Assembly: GCA_013822735.1 (NCBI GenBank)
Contig: PNKZ01000008.1
Coordinates: forward strand, 150,526-214,525
Reading direction: 5' to 3'
From: Pirellula sp.
GTDB lineage: Bacteria > Planctomycetota > Planctomycetia > Pirellulales > PNKZ01
Length of the DNA stretch: 64,000 nucleotides
In this document: positions 7,440 through 15,988 of the stretch, piece by piece
Position numbering within the stretch: position 1 is the first letter of the stretch
Layout: the number at the start of each line of letters is the position of its first letter
Notes under the pieces: model-generated
Databases searched by the model: none
Told to the model about the DNA's origin: nothing
Seen by the model: only the letters and a program-made list of their open reading frames with translations
Translations under genes and position numbers: made by a program

Positions 7440-8063
7440 ATGAAGGTGTTCATCCGCTCGCTGCCGGCGCTACTTCTCTGCTGCTCGTTCGCGGCCGTGG
7501 CTTCGGCCGACGATCGCTACAAGACCGGCGTGCCGACGGTCGCACAACCGCGGGCCGTGCTGCAAGCTCCGTCCGCTCCGACGTACCGCACCGCCGACAG
7601 CGGTCGGGCCGTTCCTTCCGCTTCAGGTACCGCTCCTCTCTCCGTGCCGTCGTCGCGCAACAGCGCCACGCTCCGCACCGAGCCGAAGGCGCCAGTTATT
7701 GACGACGTCGGCCCGAGCACCGATCCTACCGAACCGACCGCGGCTGCCCAACACGTACCGCTTTCGCTCGGCGCTCTCAACCCGACGCCCGAGATGTGGT
7801 TCTACGAGCAAATGCGTCAGGACTACAACAATCCGTCGCTGCAGGTTCGTCGCAACGCGGAAGAAGCCGCGCAGCAGCGTCGTGCACGGATGGCCGCCGC
7901 CGCTTGGTACGGCGTGTATCACGACCGTCCGTCGTACTCGACGACGCCGCACATGTCGTCGTTCAATCCGTACGCTCGCTACCCGTACCTATGGGGCCAA
8001 GTGCCGGCTTCGCGCGTCTATCTGAATTCGCGTCGCAACTACCTGGGCGTCGACTCCTGGTAG
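7440..8063 (+). CDS. Secreted protein of unknown function
   Basis: 207 residues with an N-terminal signal peptide (KVFIRSLPALLLCCSFAAVA, cleavage near SADD). The ATG at 7440 is chosen because GGGGAG precedes it by four bases and the signal peptide follows at once. The middle is Pro/Ala/Ser-rich and probably disordered. The C-terminal 70 residues are rich in Tyr, Arg and Trp (MWFYEQMRQDYNNPSLQVRR, then PYARYPYLWGQ) and look folded or cell-wall interacting. No named family was recognised. A strong terminator follows at 8131-8169. Confidence 0.8.
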   Translation: MKVFIRSLPALLLCCSFAAVASADDRYKTGVPTVAQPRAVLQAPSAPTYRTADSGRAVPSASGTAPLSVPSSRNSATLRTEPKAPVIDDVGPSTDPTEPTAAAQHVPLSLGALNPTPEMWFYEQMRQDYNNPSLQVRRNAEEAAQQRRARMAAAAWYGVYHDRPSYSTTPHMSSFNPYARYPYLWGQVPASRVYLNSRRNYLGVDSW

Positions 8064-8130
8064 TCGCCGCCGGTAGGCACGGCCGTCGCGCAAGCTAGTG
8101 GTTGCCCGACGGCCCCGGCTAGGGTGTAAT

Positions 8131-8169
8131 CGAGGCGCAGCGTCACACGACGCCGCGCCTCGTTTCGTT
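8131..8169 (+). terminator. Rho-independent terminator
   Basis: CGAGGCGC pairs with GCGCCTCG and the inner GCGTC with GACGC around ACAC, with one mismatch, followed by TTTCGTT. It ends transcription of the secreted protein gene. Confidence 0.8.
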
Positions 8170-8222
8170 GGCTCACCTCCGCTCTAGCTTCCACGCCCGG
8201 CACACCACCGAGCCCTCCCGCC

Positions 8223-9410
8223 ATGCCGCTTGAATTCCTTGCTCGACGTTACGACACCCAAGATGTGGCCCGTGTCCAGATCGCCGGCGACCGTGTCGAA
8301 CGGGTCACCTTGCTCACGGCCGACGAACTCGCCGCGCTCGGCCCTCGCGTCGCAGCGCTCCCGTGGGTTGCGCCCGGCTTCGTCGACGTGCAGGTCAACG
8401 GCTGGGGAGGCCAAGAGTTTAGTTCGCTGGAGATCACGCCGGAGCAGGTCGCGCAAGTGACGCGCGAGCACTATCCGTTCGGCGTCACCGGTTACTGCCC
8501 CACGCTCACGACGCAAAGTTACGAATGCCTCGCGCACGGGCTCGCGGCAATTCACCAGGCCTGCGAGACGATGCCAGAGGTAACGCATTACGTGCCGGGC
8601 ATCCATCTGGAAGGTCCGTTCTTCTCGACGGAAGACGGCCCGCGCGGGGCGCACCCGAAGGAACATTGCAAGCGGCCCGACTGGGACGGCTTCCAACGCC
8701 TGCAAGCCGCGGCCGGCGGGCGCATTCGCATTCTCACCATGTCTTGCGAGTTCGACGAGTCGGCCGAGTTCATTGCCCGTGCGACGGCCTCGGGCGTGTG
8801 CGTGGCGATCGGTCACACGGGCGCAGACGGACCGCACATCCGGGCCGCCGTCGATGCCGGGGCGCAGCTTAGTACGCATCTCGGCAACGGCGCCCATCGC
8901 ATGCTCCGTCGCCATCCGAATTATCTCTGGGATCAACTCGCCGAAGATCGCCTCACGGCGAGTCTCATCGTCGACGGCCATCACCTGCCGCCGGAAGTGG
9001 TGAAGAGTATGGTCCGCGCGAAGACGCCCGAGCGCGTGATCCTCGTCAGCGACGTTTCCGGCTTGGCCGGCAAACCGGTCGGGCGTTATACGATGACGAG
9101 CGGCTTGGAACTCGAAATCCTGCCCGACGGCCGGCTCGTGATCGCCGGGCAAGATCAATTGCTCGCCGGGGCATCGCTACCCATCCAATACGGCATCGCC
9201 AACGTCATGCGTTTCGCCGGGGTCAGTCTGGCGACGGCCGTAGCGATGGCCTCGACCACGCCTGCTCGCCTCATTGGCGCACCGTGCGGCGGTTTGCGTC
9301 CCGGCGATCTTGCCGACTTGGCGCTCTTCCACTGGGCTCCCGGCGCACGCACGCTGGAAATTGCCGCCACGGTGAGCCACGGCAAGGTCTTGTTCGGCAA
9401 GTTGCCGTAG
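8223..9410 (+). CDS. nagA: N-acetylglucosamine-6-phosphate deacetylase
   Basis: Converts N-acetylglucosamine-6-phosphate to glucosamine-6-phosphate and acetate in amino sugar and cell-wall recycling. 395 residues, the family's usual size. Amidohydrolase-fold landmarks are present: GFVDVQVNGWGG near the start of the barrel, HLEGPFFS with the metal-binding Glu, a His in IGHTGAD, the loop THLGNGAHRM where most relatives have HLFNAM, VDGHHLPPEVV, and the catalytic Asp in LVSDVSGLAG. No nagB or transporter gene is adjacent. Monocistronic with a strong terminator directly after it. Confidence 0.9.
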   Translation: MPLEFLARRYDTQDVARVQIAGDRVERVTLLTADELAALGPRVAALPWVAPGFVDVQVNGWGGQEFSSLEITPEQVAQVTREHYPFGVTGYCPTLTTQSYECLAHGLAAIHQACETMPEVTHYVPGIHLEGPFFSTEDGPRGAHPKEHCKRPDWDGFQRLQAAAGGRIRILTMSCEFDESAEFIARATASGVCVAIGHTGADGPHIRAAVDAGAQLSTHLGNGAHRMLRRHPNYLWDQLAEDRLTASLIVDGHHLPPEVVKSMVRAKTPERVILVSDVSGLAGKPVGRYTMTSGLELEILPDGRLVIAGQDQLLAGASLPIQYGIANVMRFAGVSLATAVAMASTTPARLIGAPCGGLRPGDLADLALFHWAPGARTLEIAATVSHGKVLFGKLP

Positions 9411-9435
9411 AGCTACGTCGTACCAAACGAAAAAA

Positions 9436-9463
9436 GGGAACGCCGTAATCGGCGTTCCCTTTT
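9436..9463. terminator. Bidirectional terminator
   Basis: GGGAACGCCG-TAAT-CGGCGTTCCC is a perfect 10-bp stem flanked by AAAAAA on the left and TTTTC on the right, between converging nagA and the BON-domain gene. It can serve both strands. Confidence 0.9.
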
Positions 9464-9496
9464 CATTGACTGGGTTCGAACGCGCCGTGCTCGGCG

Positions 9497-9766
9497 CTAG
9501 TTCGAAACTTCGATCTGGTCGACCATACGAACAACGCCCGCCACGCGCTTGCAGCGCTGTTGCGAAAGTTGCTTTTCGTAATAGGTGCGAACCGTACCGC
9601 GAAGGGTCACGGTGCCGTCGACGGCATCCACGCGCAGCTGACGCAGGCCGGGCATGTTGGCGTCGGCCAAGAACGAAACGACGCGGCGCTGCAGGTCCAG
9701 GTCGGGTCCTTCCGACGCTCCACGCTCGACCGCAGACACGTTCAAGTTTTGCAAAGTCGAAACCAC
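9497..9766 (-). CDS. BON-domain protein
   Basis: 89 residues, nearly all one BON domain (about 20-87, with the conserved VDAVDGTVTLRGTVRTYYEK and the Gly in RVAGVVRMVDQIEV). BON domains bind phospholipid or act as periplasmic adaptors, but this protein has no signal peptide, so it may be cytoplasmic or part of a larger partner system. A GTG start is used, preceded by GGAG seven bases upstream. Shares its orientation with the thermonuclease and zinc-ribbon genes, 298 bases downstream of the nuclease. Confidence 0.85.
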   Translation of the reverse strand: MVSTLQNLNVSAVERGASEGPDLDLQRRVVSFLADANMPGLRQLRVDAVDGTVTLRGTVRTYYEKQLSQQRCKRVAGVVRMVDQIEVSN

Positions 9767-10064
9767 AGGAAACTCCGTCTAGCTATGGGGCGAAAACATT
9801 CAGAACTGCTATCAACCCGGAACCATCTAAAAGCAGCAAAGGCTATACCGATCTCCGGAAAACGAGCTGCTGCCGGCAGGGGGCCACGGGCTCGGCGCGC
9901 TGCCAGACTCGCGTTTTCCGATAATACGGCCGCCACGTTCGAATTGTTTGAGGATTCAAAGATTTCCCGATGACACTTTTCTTGCCGCGACCGAGCGCAC
10001 GAATGGCCTAGCTGCGCGGCACGTTTTGGCGCGTTTCCGTGCGTTGCGCGCAACTGTGCGACAG

Positions 10065-10628
10065 CTAAGGGCTCACAGTCGCCGCCGGCGGCGACTGCTG
10101 GAAATCCGACCAAATCCCCCGGCGTTCCCTTTTCGCCAGTCGCTGCGCCGCGAGAAAGCGATCTTTCATCGTGCGCGAATACGGAAAGATCGTCACTGCC
10201 TCGGAAAGGCCGGCTCGAATGAGTTCTTCGTTGAGGAGCGTATCGCCGCGCCAGGCGTAGGCCAGATGCCTGCCGTACCGATCGTGCCGTTCTTGGTCGA
10301 ACGTGAGCCGCACCGGTCCAGCCGCAACGAACGCCTGCGAAAACGCCGCGGCCTCGGGTCCCCACGGCTCGACCGGCCTGTTCGGAGCGACGGTCTCCGG
10401 CGTGTTGACGCCGAGCAGCCGGATGCGCTCGCCGGAAACGAGCTCGAGCGTGTCGCCGTCGACGGCGCGTGCCGCGGTGTATTCTCCCGCGCTCAAAAGG
10501 GGCGGGCCCGGCGAAGGCGTCGCGGTCTGAAAAGTCGACCACCAACGAAAACCGACGAGCAGCAGCACGGCGACAAGCGCCGCGGGCCCATACCAGCGCG
10601 GCGCCGCTCGATAAGGACGAGCTCCCAT
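10065..10628 (-). CDS. Membrane-anchored thermonuclease (SNase-like)
   Basis: 187 residues: a short N-terminal membrane anchor (AALVAVLLLVGF, about 16-28), a Pro-rich linker, then a staphylococcal nuclease fold from about 48 to 178. Catalytic-type residues are visible: Asp-Gly-Asp in ARAVDGDTLEL, Arg and Glu in IRLLGVNTPET, and Arg in HDRYGRHLAYAW. Such enzymes cut DNA or RNA with calcium outside the cytoplasm. A perfect 20-bp palindrome at 10077-10096 lies in its last codons. Followed downstream by the BON gene; the zinc-ribbon gene ends 46 bases upstream. Confidence 0.88.
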   Translation of the reverse strand: MGARPYRAAPRWYGPAALVAVLLLVGFRWWSTFQTATPSPGPPLLSAGEYTAARAVDGDTLELVSGERIRLLGVNTPETVAPNRPVEPWGPEAAAFSQAFVAAGPVRLTFDQERHDRYGRHLAYAWRGDTLLNEELIRAGLSEAVTIFPYSRTMKDRFLAAQRLAKRERRGIWSDFQQSPPAATVSP

Positions 10629-10674
10629 GGAATACGGAACCTGTTACGGAGTTCCGCGATGCGAATCGCCGCGT

Positions 10675-10983
10675 TTAGTTGCGGCTAAAGTCGTGCTTCT
10701 CGGTGGGCTTCCGGCCCAGCGGATTCTTCAACAGCTTCTGGCGACATTCGGGGCAAACGTCGAACCGGAGTTGTTGATACACGTCGTCTCCCACCGCATC
10801 GTCGGCGGCGTCATCGACGCGTTCGAGGATTTCGTGCAACTCTTGAAGACAATCGCGATCGTCGTCGGCGTCGTCCGACGAGAGCGGATCGAAGGCCGCA
10901 TACACCTCGAGCTTCACGACGTAACGCAGATCGTTCTCGGGGTCCATCGGACGCTTGCACATATCGCACGAGTAATGAATCAT
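10675..10983 (-). CDS. Conserved-looking protein with paired CxxC motifs
   Basis: 102 residues starting at an ATG preceded by AGGGAGAG with seven bases of spacing; the longer frame upstream lacks such a site. CDMC near residue 6 and CPEC near residue 83 form a probable split zinc site, with an acidic middle (SSDDADDDRD and DDAADDAVGDD). The rest is unlike any family I can name. The layout suggests a small metal-binding scaffold or regulator. Likely cotranscribed with the thermonuclease. Confidence 0.75.
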   Translation of the reverse strand: MIHYSCDMCKRPMDPENDLRYVVKLEVYAAFDPLSSDDADDDRDCLQELHEILERVDDAADDAVGDDVYQQLRFDVCPECRQKLLKNPLGRKPTEKHDFSRN

Positions 10984-11648
10984 CGCACGACTCTCCCTCA
11001 TTGGCCGGCCCGAGAGAGGTGCTCGGGCATTGCCAAAAAATGCTGCTTCGTCGCCGACGCGTTTCACGATTCGCGAGGCCCCGCGGCTTCCTCCCGCAGC
11101 GTCTCGTGCGCTTCATTTCCACAACGAAGCACGCGCCATCACGACGAGTTTCATCCTAATACCACTTTTAGAAGCGTAGCAAGTCGTGTTGTTCGAAAAT
11201 CTCAAACGGAGAATTCGTGCGCGAATTCGGATAGTTCAGAAGCGAATCAAGCTTGACAAGCGCACGGCCGTTGCCTGACGCGCAATTTCGCACGGTGCGC
11301 GAGCCTGCATCTTCATGCCTGCGACGCCCCGTACGCGGCGTGTGATAAGACCGGAAAAACGGCGGTGCCGGCGTGTCGAGCGCGAACTGTTTGCGTTCTA
11401 TTTTGTCCTGAATTGCATGAGCGATTCGTAAGTATCCAAGCAGCCGGGCGACTGAAGTCAAGCACGAGTCTTCGCCAAATCCCGGGCTGCCGACGCCGCT
11501 ACCGATTCCAGATTTGTCAAAATATCTGCGCGTCCGGCGCTTGGTAGATTCGGAACTGCTCGCATTTTTTACGGAGTTCGCCTAGAATAAAGAGGCTCCG
11601 CAGAGCCCTGGTAGCACGCCGCGATTTTCATATCGAGGGAGAAGCTGC
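10984..11648. other. 665-base region without a convincing gene
   Basis: Between divergent genes. A minus-strand frame at 11168-11461 lacks a ribosome binding site and any recognisable pattern, so it is not called. The stretch is less GC-rich than its neighbours near 11150-11250 and 11500-11600, as expected of promoter regions. TAGAAT at 11583-11588 could be a -10 element of the HNH gene. Confidence 0.5.
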
Positions 11649-12290
11649 ATGACGAGTTGGGCGGTCGGCGAATCGTTAGGTTCGAGCGTTCTCGTTTTGA
11701 ATCGAACGTACCTCGCCGTACATGTGGTCGGCGTCAAGCGGGCGTTCTCTCTGCTTTGTCGTGAGTTGGCCGAAGTCATCCACATCGAAGACGGCCAGTA
11801 CGCCAATTACGATTTCGCCTCTTGGCGCGAAATCAGCGATCTCCGCGCGCAATTCAAAGAGCGCGAACCGCATCAAGATTGGATCCGCTCGGTCAACTTC
11901 GAGATCCAAGTGCCGCGCGTGATTCGGCTCTTGTTCTACGATCGTATGCCGAAGCAAACCATTCGCTTCAATCGGCGCAACATCTTCGCGCGGGACGGCA
12001 ACCGCTGCCAATATTGCGGCAAGCGGTTCCCGCTCGGCGAGTTGAGCCTCGACCACGTTTCGCCGCGCAGCCAAGGGGGCGAAACCACTTGGGACAACAT
12101 TGTTTGTTGTTGCGTGAAGTGCAACGTGAAGAAGGGGGGCCGTACCCCCGAGCAGGCGCACATGCACTTGATCAAGGTCCCCGTGAAGCCGAAGCGCAGC
12201 CCGATGCTTGCCGTAAAGCTCGGCAACCCGAAGTACGAAAGCTGGAAGAGCTTCCTCGATCATGCGTATTGGTCGGTCGACCTGAAGTAA
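11649..12290 (+). CDS. HNH endonuclease family protein
   Basis: 213 residues with a complete HNH finger at about 110-165: NIFARDGNRCQYCGKRF, then LSLDHVSPRSQGG, the Asn in WDNIVCCCVKCN, and KKGGRTPEQA. The two CxxC pairs (CQYC, CVKC) bind a structural zinc, and the Asp-His pair and Asn-containing helix form the metal-dependent nuclease site. The N-terminal 110 residues match the extra domain often found in this bacterial HNH group, of unknown role. GAGGGAGA precedes the ATG. No restriction or phage genes are adjacent, so it is probably a housekeeping or repair nuclease. Confidence 0.9.
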   Translation: MTSWAVGESLGSSVLVLNRTYLAVHVVGVKRAFSLLCRELAEVIHIEDGQYANYDFASWREISDLRAQFKEREPHQDWIRSVNFEIQVPRVIRLLFYDRMPKQTIRFNRRNIFARDGNRCQYCGKRFPLGELSLDHVSPRSQGGETTWDNIVCCCVKCNVKKGGRTPEQAHMHLIKVPVKPKRSPMLAVKLGNPKYESWKSFLDHAYWSVDLK

Positions 12291-12317
12291 GACGAATTCC
12301 GATTTTGACGAATCATC

Positions 12318-12358
12318 CGAGCCGGTGCGACACGTTGTCGCTCCGGCTCGTTTGCTTT
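12318..12358 (+). terminator. Rho-independent terminator after HNH gene
   Basis: CGAGCCGG and CCGGCTCG enclose a second stem GCGACA/TGTCGC with loop CGT, followed by TTTGCTTT. It sits 28 bases after the HNH stop codon. Confidence 0.88.
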
Positions 12359-12459
12359 CCGGAGTCACGAATTACATGTTTGTTACGCTCGTCAACTTGC
12401 GTGGACGTCGTCGTCTGAGCGGCGGAATATGACTCCTATCGCCACGCAGGAGCCCCGCC

Positions 12460-12915
12460 GTGTCGCACTACGAAGTTGCCTCCGCTCCCCCGGGAGGTTT
12501 TTCAGTTCCGCTCCCGCCGGCAATCGAACATCCGACGGAGTTTCCGCCGCCGAGCCGCGCTGCCGTCGATCAGCGCGTCGCCACTTCGACCGACGTCGCC
12601 TCGCAACTCCGCCGAGCCTCGTGCACGGCCGTTTCGCGTCTGACGCTCTTCGGTACGCTCCTCGTCGTTCGCATCTTTTCCTCCGTCTTCGGCATCGTCC
12701 GACGTCATGCGCCTGCGACGGACAAGATTGCCCGACGCGGTGCCGCGACCGACGGCACGCGGAGCGTGCCTACTACATTGCAAAGGCCCGCACGCTTCGA
12801 AACCCCGCAGGGGTTTCATTACAGAGCCCGGAGTCGCGTAGCGCACTCCGGGTCGGCGACACTCGCTTCTCGTCTGTATAACCCCGACGGGGTTCCACAG
12901 ATCATTGAGTTGTGA
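12460..12915 (+). CDS. Doubtful hypothetical protein with repeat-derived tail
   Basis: 151-residue frame from a GTG. Residues 1-95 could be a real protein: a Pro-rich start and one hydrophobic helix near 61-78 (LTLFGTLLVVRIFSSVFGIV). From about residue 99 on the frame runs through an array of DNA palindromes (12754-12950) and reads RFETPQGFHYRARS and LYNPDGVPQ, which is what dispersed repeats give when translated by chance. Either the gene was overrun by repeats that replaced its natural end, or the whole frame is spurious. No family was recognised. Confidence 0.35.
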   Translation: MSHYEVASAPPGGFSVPLPPAIEHPTEFPPPSRAAVDQRVATSTDVASQLRRASCTAVSRLTLFGTLLVVRIFSSVFGIVRRHAPATDKIARRGAATDGTRSVPTTLQRPARFETPQGFHYRARSRVAHSGSATLASRLYNPDGVPQIIEL

Positions 12916-12950
12916 TTGTGTCACCCAGGGTGCGCTAAAGCGACCCTGGG
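12754..12950. repeat. Array of five different palindromes
   Basis: Five hairpins follow each other within 200 bases: GGCACGC-gga-GCGTGCC (12754-12770), GAAACCC-cgca-GGGTTTC (12799-12817), CCCGGAGT/ACTCCGGG (12827-12852), AACCCC-gac-GGGGTT (12880-12894) and CCCAGGGT/ACCCTGGG with an inner CGCT/AGCG (12924-12950). They differ in sequence but share size and spacing. The first one's flank (GTGCCTACTACA) recurs at the very end of the window, so at least part is a dispersed family. Confidence 0.8.
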
Positions 12951-13289
12951 CTTTGATGTGAAACGCCGTTCGCGTTTCCGTCGGCGATGTCAACACAGTT
13001 TTTGGCCGGCCTCAATTTGAATGAAGTCTCAAGTTCCGGTCGCTCACGCTCCGGCTCGCCTCCAGAATTCATCTCCCACATCCCCTCCGATCCCCCTCAT
13101 CTCCCTTTCTTCTTGGCGTCTTTGCGTCTTGGCGCGCACTACGAAAACAAAATCTCAGCCGGCCAAAAATCGCCTGGATTTTGGGCCGGCAGTTCTTGGA
13201 TGATGGGTTTGTTTTCGCGTCGGCGCGCCGGCGGAAATTCGAGCGCCCGATGCGATTCATGCCCACTTCACAGAACGGGAGAGACGGCC
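12951..13289. other. Non-coding region with dispersed repeat
   Basis: Precedes the HTH gene. It contains CTTGGCGTCTTTGCGTCTTG at about 13108-13137, a member of the repeat family also seen at 52111-52184 and 61262-61285. A frame open through this region has no start signal, and the real gene begins at 13290. Confidence 0.55.
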
Positions 13290-13910
13290 ATGGCGAAAAA
13301 GCGGAAGAAGTTCGATTTGGCGACGCAGGAGCGGCTCTGTGCGATGGTGAGCGTCGGCACTTCGGTGCGGTCGGCGGCGCTTCTCTGCGACACGACGGAG
13401 GCCACGGTACGGCAGCGGCAGTTGCGTGATCCGGCGTTTCGCCAGCGGCTGACCGAAGCGAAGCAATTGCGAGAAATCATGCCGCTGAAGCGTCTGCGGG
13501 AGGCGGCCGCCACGAATTGGCGGGCCGCGGCGTGGCTGCTGCAGCGCATTCGGCCGGAATACTACGCCGGTCCTAAGCCCGACCTGTGGCGTACCGAGGA
13601 CGTGTCGGCGATGATGTGCGACTTCGCCGACATGCTGGTGAAAGCCTTGAAACGGGAAGTCGGCCCCGGCGAAGCTCTCTCGCGCGTCTGCCAAGAACTT
13701 CGGGCGGCGGTTCGCAACGTCGATGATGTGCAGAGAAGCGGGTCCGATCTCGTTGCGAGGAATTGGCCGAAGGTGCGGCAAGGAAGGAAGAGTTCGCAAC
13801 GCGGGCCGGCGAAAGCCGCGGGAGTCGACGGCGCGTCGCGTCCGGTCGACACGGCCGAGGAGGATAAAGCGCGCGACCGCGACTTCCCCGGACACGGAGC
13901 ACACCGATGA
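13290..13910 (+). CDS. HTH protein resembling terminase small subunits
   Basis: 206 residues from an ATG preceded by GGGAGAG nine bases upstream. The start is Lys-rich (AKKRKKFD). About residues 10-50 hold a predicted helix-turn-helix (ERLCAMVSVGTSVRSAALLC, then TTEATVRQRQLRD), and QRLTEAKQLREIM plus the helix KRLREAAATNWRAAAWLLQR follow. This order is reminiscent of phage terminase small subunits and related DNA-binding proteins, but no large terminase is nearby, so a transcription or replication accessory role is equally possible. The C-terminal 50 residues are basic and probably disordered. Confidence 0.65.
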   Translation: MAKKRKKFDLATQERLCAMVSVGTSVRSAALLCDTTEATVRQRQLRDPAFRQRLTEAKQLREIMPLKRLREAAATNWRAAAWLLQRIRPEYYAGPKPDLWRTEDVSAMMCDFADMLVKALKREVGPGEALSRVCQELRAAVRNVDDVQRSGSDLVARNWPKVRQGRKSSQRGPAKAAGVDGASRPVDTAEEDKARDRDFPGHGAHR

Positions 13911-14238
13911 ATCGACGTAAGTCCCGCGCACTAAGTCGACGGAATGCGCACTACCGGGGGTCGGGAGTGCGCGTCGGAGCGCTTACCAACAAGGCCGCGC
14001 ACGACGCGCTCCGCGCTGTACGCACGGGGCACGGATCGGTGCGACGACTTACGTCGATTTCCGGCGCGGCGACCGACGACATTTGCCGTGCGCGGCGCGG
14101 GGCGACCGGTGCGCGGCGTTGCCAAGTGCGCGATTTGGTCGAGCGTGCGCACTTCGCGGAATTTCAAACCGGGCGCAGCGCGCAGCATCTCGACGGTTCG
14201 GCGCATGAAAATGCGAGCTCCGCGCATGTTCGGCGCAT

Positions 14239-14273
14239 GAAAAAAGCGGAGTCGAATGATTTCGACTCCGCTT
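14239..14273 (-). terminator. Rho-independent terminator of ferredoxin gene
   Basis: AAGCGGAGTCGAA and TTCGACTCCGCTT form a perfect 13-bp stem with loop TGAT. On the minus strand it is followed by a run of T. It lies about 90 bases after the ferredoxin stop. Confidence 0.92.
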
Positions 14274-14359
14274 TCGTTGGTCGTAGTTTTCGCAACGCCG
14301 CCAAACACGTCGGCCTTACGGCTCGACGCTCGCCCCGAGCAGCAAGCAAGCAGCCGAAG

Positions 14360-14638
14360 CTAGTCCTGCTTCAGCGGCGCCTTCTTTTCGGTAATCGAAG
14401 GGCAGGTCGGCGCCATTTCGGCGTTCAGCGCGGTGAAGTCTTTCCATTCTTCCGGCACGTTGTCTTGATGGAAGATGGCTTCGACCGGGCACTCCGGAAC
14501 GCAAGCTTCGCAGTCGATGCATTCTTCGGCGTGGATGTAGAGGATCTTATCCCCTTCATAGAAGCACTCGACCGGACAGACGACGACGCAGTCGGTGTAC
14601 TTGCATCCGAAACACGGTTCGCAAACAACGTGGGCCAT
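14360..14638 (-). CDS. fdxA: 7Fe-type ferredoxin (3Fe-4S/4Fe-4S)
   Basis: Small soluble electron carrier of 92 residues. The N-terminal cluster region is VCEPCFGCKYTDCVVVCPVEC and the second is ECIDCEACVPECPVEA, giving the Cys spacing of the FdxA-type ferredoxins that carry one 3Fe-4S and one 4Fe-4S cluster. The motif CVVVCPVECFYEG is typical. GGAG lies ten bases before the ATG. Monocistronic with its own terminator; no redox partner gene is adjacent. Confidence 0.93.
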   Translation of the reverse strand: MAHVVCEPCFGCKYTDCVVVCPVECFYEGDKILYIHAEECIDCEACVPECPVEAIFHQDNVPEEWKDFTALNAEMAPTCPSITEKKAPLKQD

Positions 14639-15415
14639 GGCAGCTATTCTCCTGAAGCAGTTGCGCTTCTCATAGGGGCATTCAACATCCGTCGACCAAG
14701 CGTGTCAAGCAAACCGGCGGAATGCGGCTTCGTCGAAGGACTAGCGAATCGTAAAAACGCCCCTCATTATCGTCAAGCGGATATGGAACATCGAATCGAC
14801 GACGAGCAAAAAAAGCATGAGAAAATCCTCGCGAAAGGGCCGCAAATGAGAACGCGTTTCACCAACGACCCGCGCGCGACGTTTCTTACGCCACGTACAG
14901 CCCCGGCATAAGCAACGCTAATGCCGGCCCTATGCTCCGAGGCTCGTAAGCTGCCATGCAACGCGCGCCGCTTCGGCCGCAATGGTTGCGTGGAGGTGGA
15001 CCGCAGGCGAATGACGGCGGCTAAGCGTGGACGCGGGCCGCGACTCCTTCGGCCGTGTCCGATGGACGTGCGAACCGCCTTACTACGACGACGCGGCGTA
15101 AAGTTGCGAGGAAATTAACGATGATTTCAGACAAATACCCGGCCTATTGCCGTGCCTGGCGCATTCGTAGACCAAATCTGCCTTGTTTTGATTTTTTCGC
15201 CCAAATACAATGAAAATCATGAACTGCCGGCACCGCTCGTGCGTCTACCATCCAGGTCGGCTTCGATCGGTCGCCATGCCCGTCCGGTTCGTTTCTCATC
15301 GTTTGCAATCGCGCTTTAGCAAGTGACCTTCGGGCAACTTGAAGTAGCCGGTGCGCTTCGAGTTGCTACCCGCTAGGCAGTGCTAGACAGACACCGTGGT
15401 TCACTAGGTAAACAC
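14639..15415. other. 777-base region with no gene recognised
   Basis: Two short frames (about 14773-14982 minus and 14921-15118 plus) exist but show no ribosome binding site, signal peptide or motif. A weak stem GGCAT/ATGCC occurs near 14908-14928. The stretch around 15120-15230 is AT-richer and may hold promoters for the ECF sigma gene. Confidence 0.5.
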
Positions 15416-15988
15416 GTGGCGCTCTCGGAGATCGACAAAAACCTGCTGGACCGCTGCCTGGCTCGCAAGCCCGGCTCGTGGGAGGATTTCGTCGACCGAT
15501 TTCTTGGGCTGGTCACGCATGTTGTGAACCATACGGCCCAATCGCGGAGCATGAAGCTTTCGCCCCAAGACCGCGAAGACCTTTGTGCGGACGTGTTTCT
15601 GTCGATCGTGCGCGACGAGTTCGCCGTGCTCAAGCACTTCCGAGCACAGTGCAGCCTCTCGACCTATCTCACCGTGGTGGCGCGCCGCGTCGCCGTACGC
15701 GAGCTCTTGCAGAAGAAGACGCTCGGTCGACTGTCGCTCGGCGGCAGCGATTCGAACGTGATGGAGCCTGCGACAAACGGTTCGCACGAGCAACGCGTGA
15801 GCAATCGCGAAGAAGTCGATCGCTTGCTCGACGGCCTGCAAGACAGCGAAGCCCGGGTCGTACGACTCTATCACTTGGAAGGGCTGAGCTACCAAGAGAT
15901 CAGCGCCGCGGTGGGGATGCCGGAAAACAGCATCGGCCCCACGCTTACGCGCGCCCGGGAACGAATGCGCACGAAGGCCAACGCGTGA
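15416..15988 (+). CDS. ECF-family RNA polymerase sigma factor
   Basis: 190 residues from a GTG chosen because AGG lies eight bases before it and the protein then begins ALSEIDKNLLDRCLARKPGS. Region 2 covers about 10-90 (WEDFVDRFLGLVTHVV, then DREDLCADVFLSIV and STYLTVVARR). Region 4 covers about 130-185 (LLDGLQDSEARVVRLYHLEG and YQEISAAVGMPENSIGPTLT). The stop codon overlaps the GTG start of the VOC gene, so both proteins are coupled in translation. No anti-sigma gene is adjacent, which sets it apart from the sigma gene at 5455. Confidence 0.9.
   Translation: MALSEIDKNLLDRCLARKPGSWEDFVDRFLGLVTHVVNHTAQSRSMKLSPQDREDLCADVFLSIVRDEFAVLKHFRAQCSLSTYLTVVARRVAVRELLQKKTLGRLSLGGSDSNVMEPATNGSHEQRVSNREEVDRLLDGLQDSEARVVRLYHLEGLSYQEISAAVGMPENSIGPTLTRARERMRTKANA

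Noticed and set aside
9466..9510. Possible tRNA 3' part (GGGTTCGAAC)
   Set aside because: No matching acceptor, D or anticodon arms; the upstream sequence is a terminator.
13290..13910. Prophage remnant suggested by terminase-like HTH protein
   Set aside because: No large terminase, portal, capsid, integrase or attachment sites nearby; a lone HTH protein is not enough.
13907..14911. 334-codon plus-strand frame
   Set aside because: Antisense to the ferredoxin gene and its terminator; overlaps the HTH gene stop by only a few bases but has no motif.
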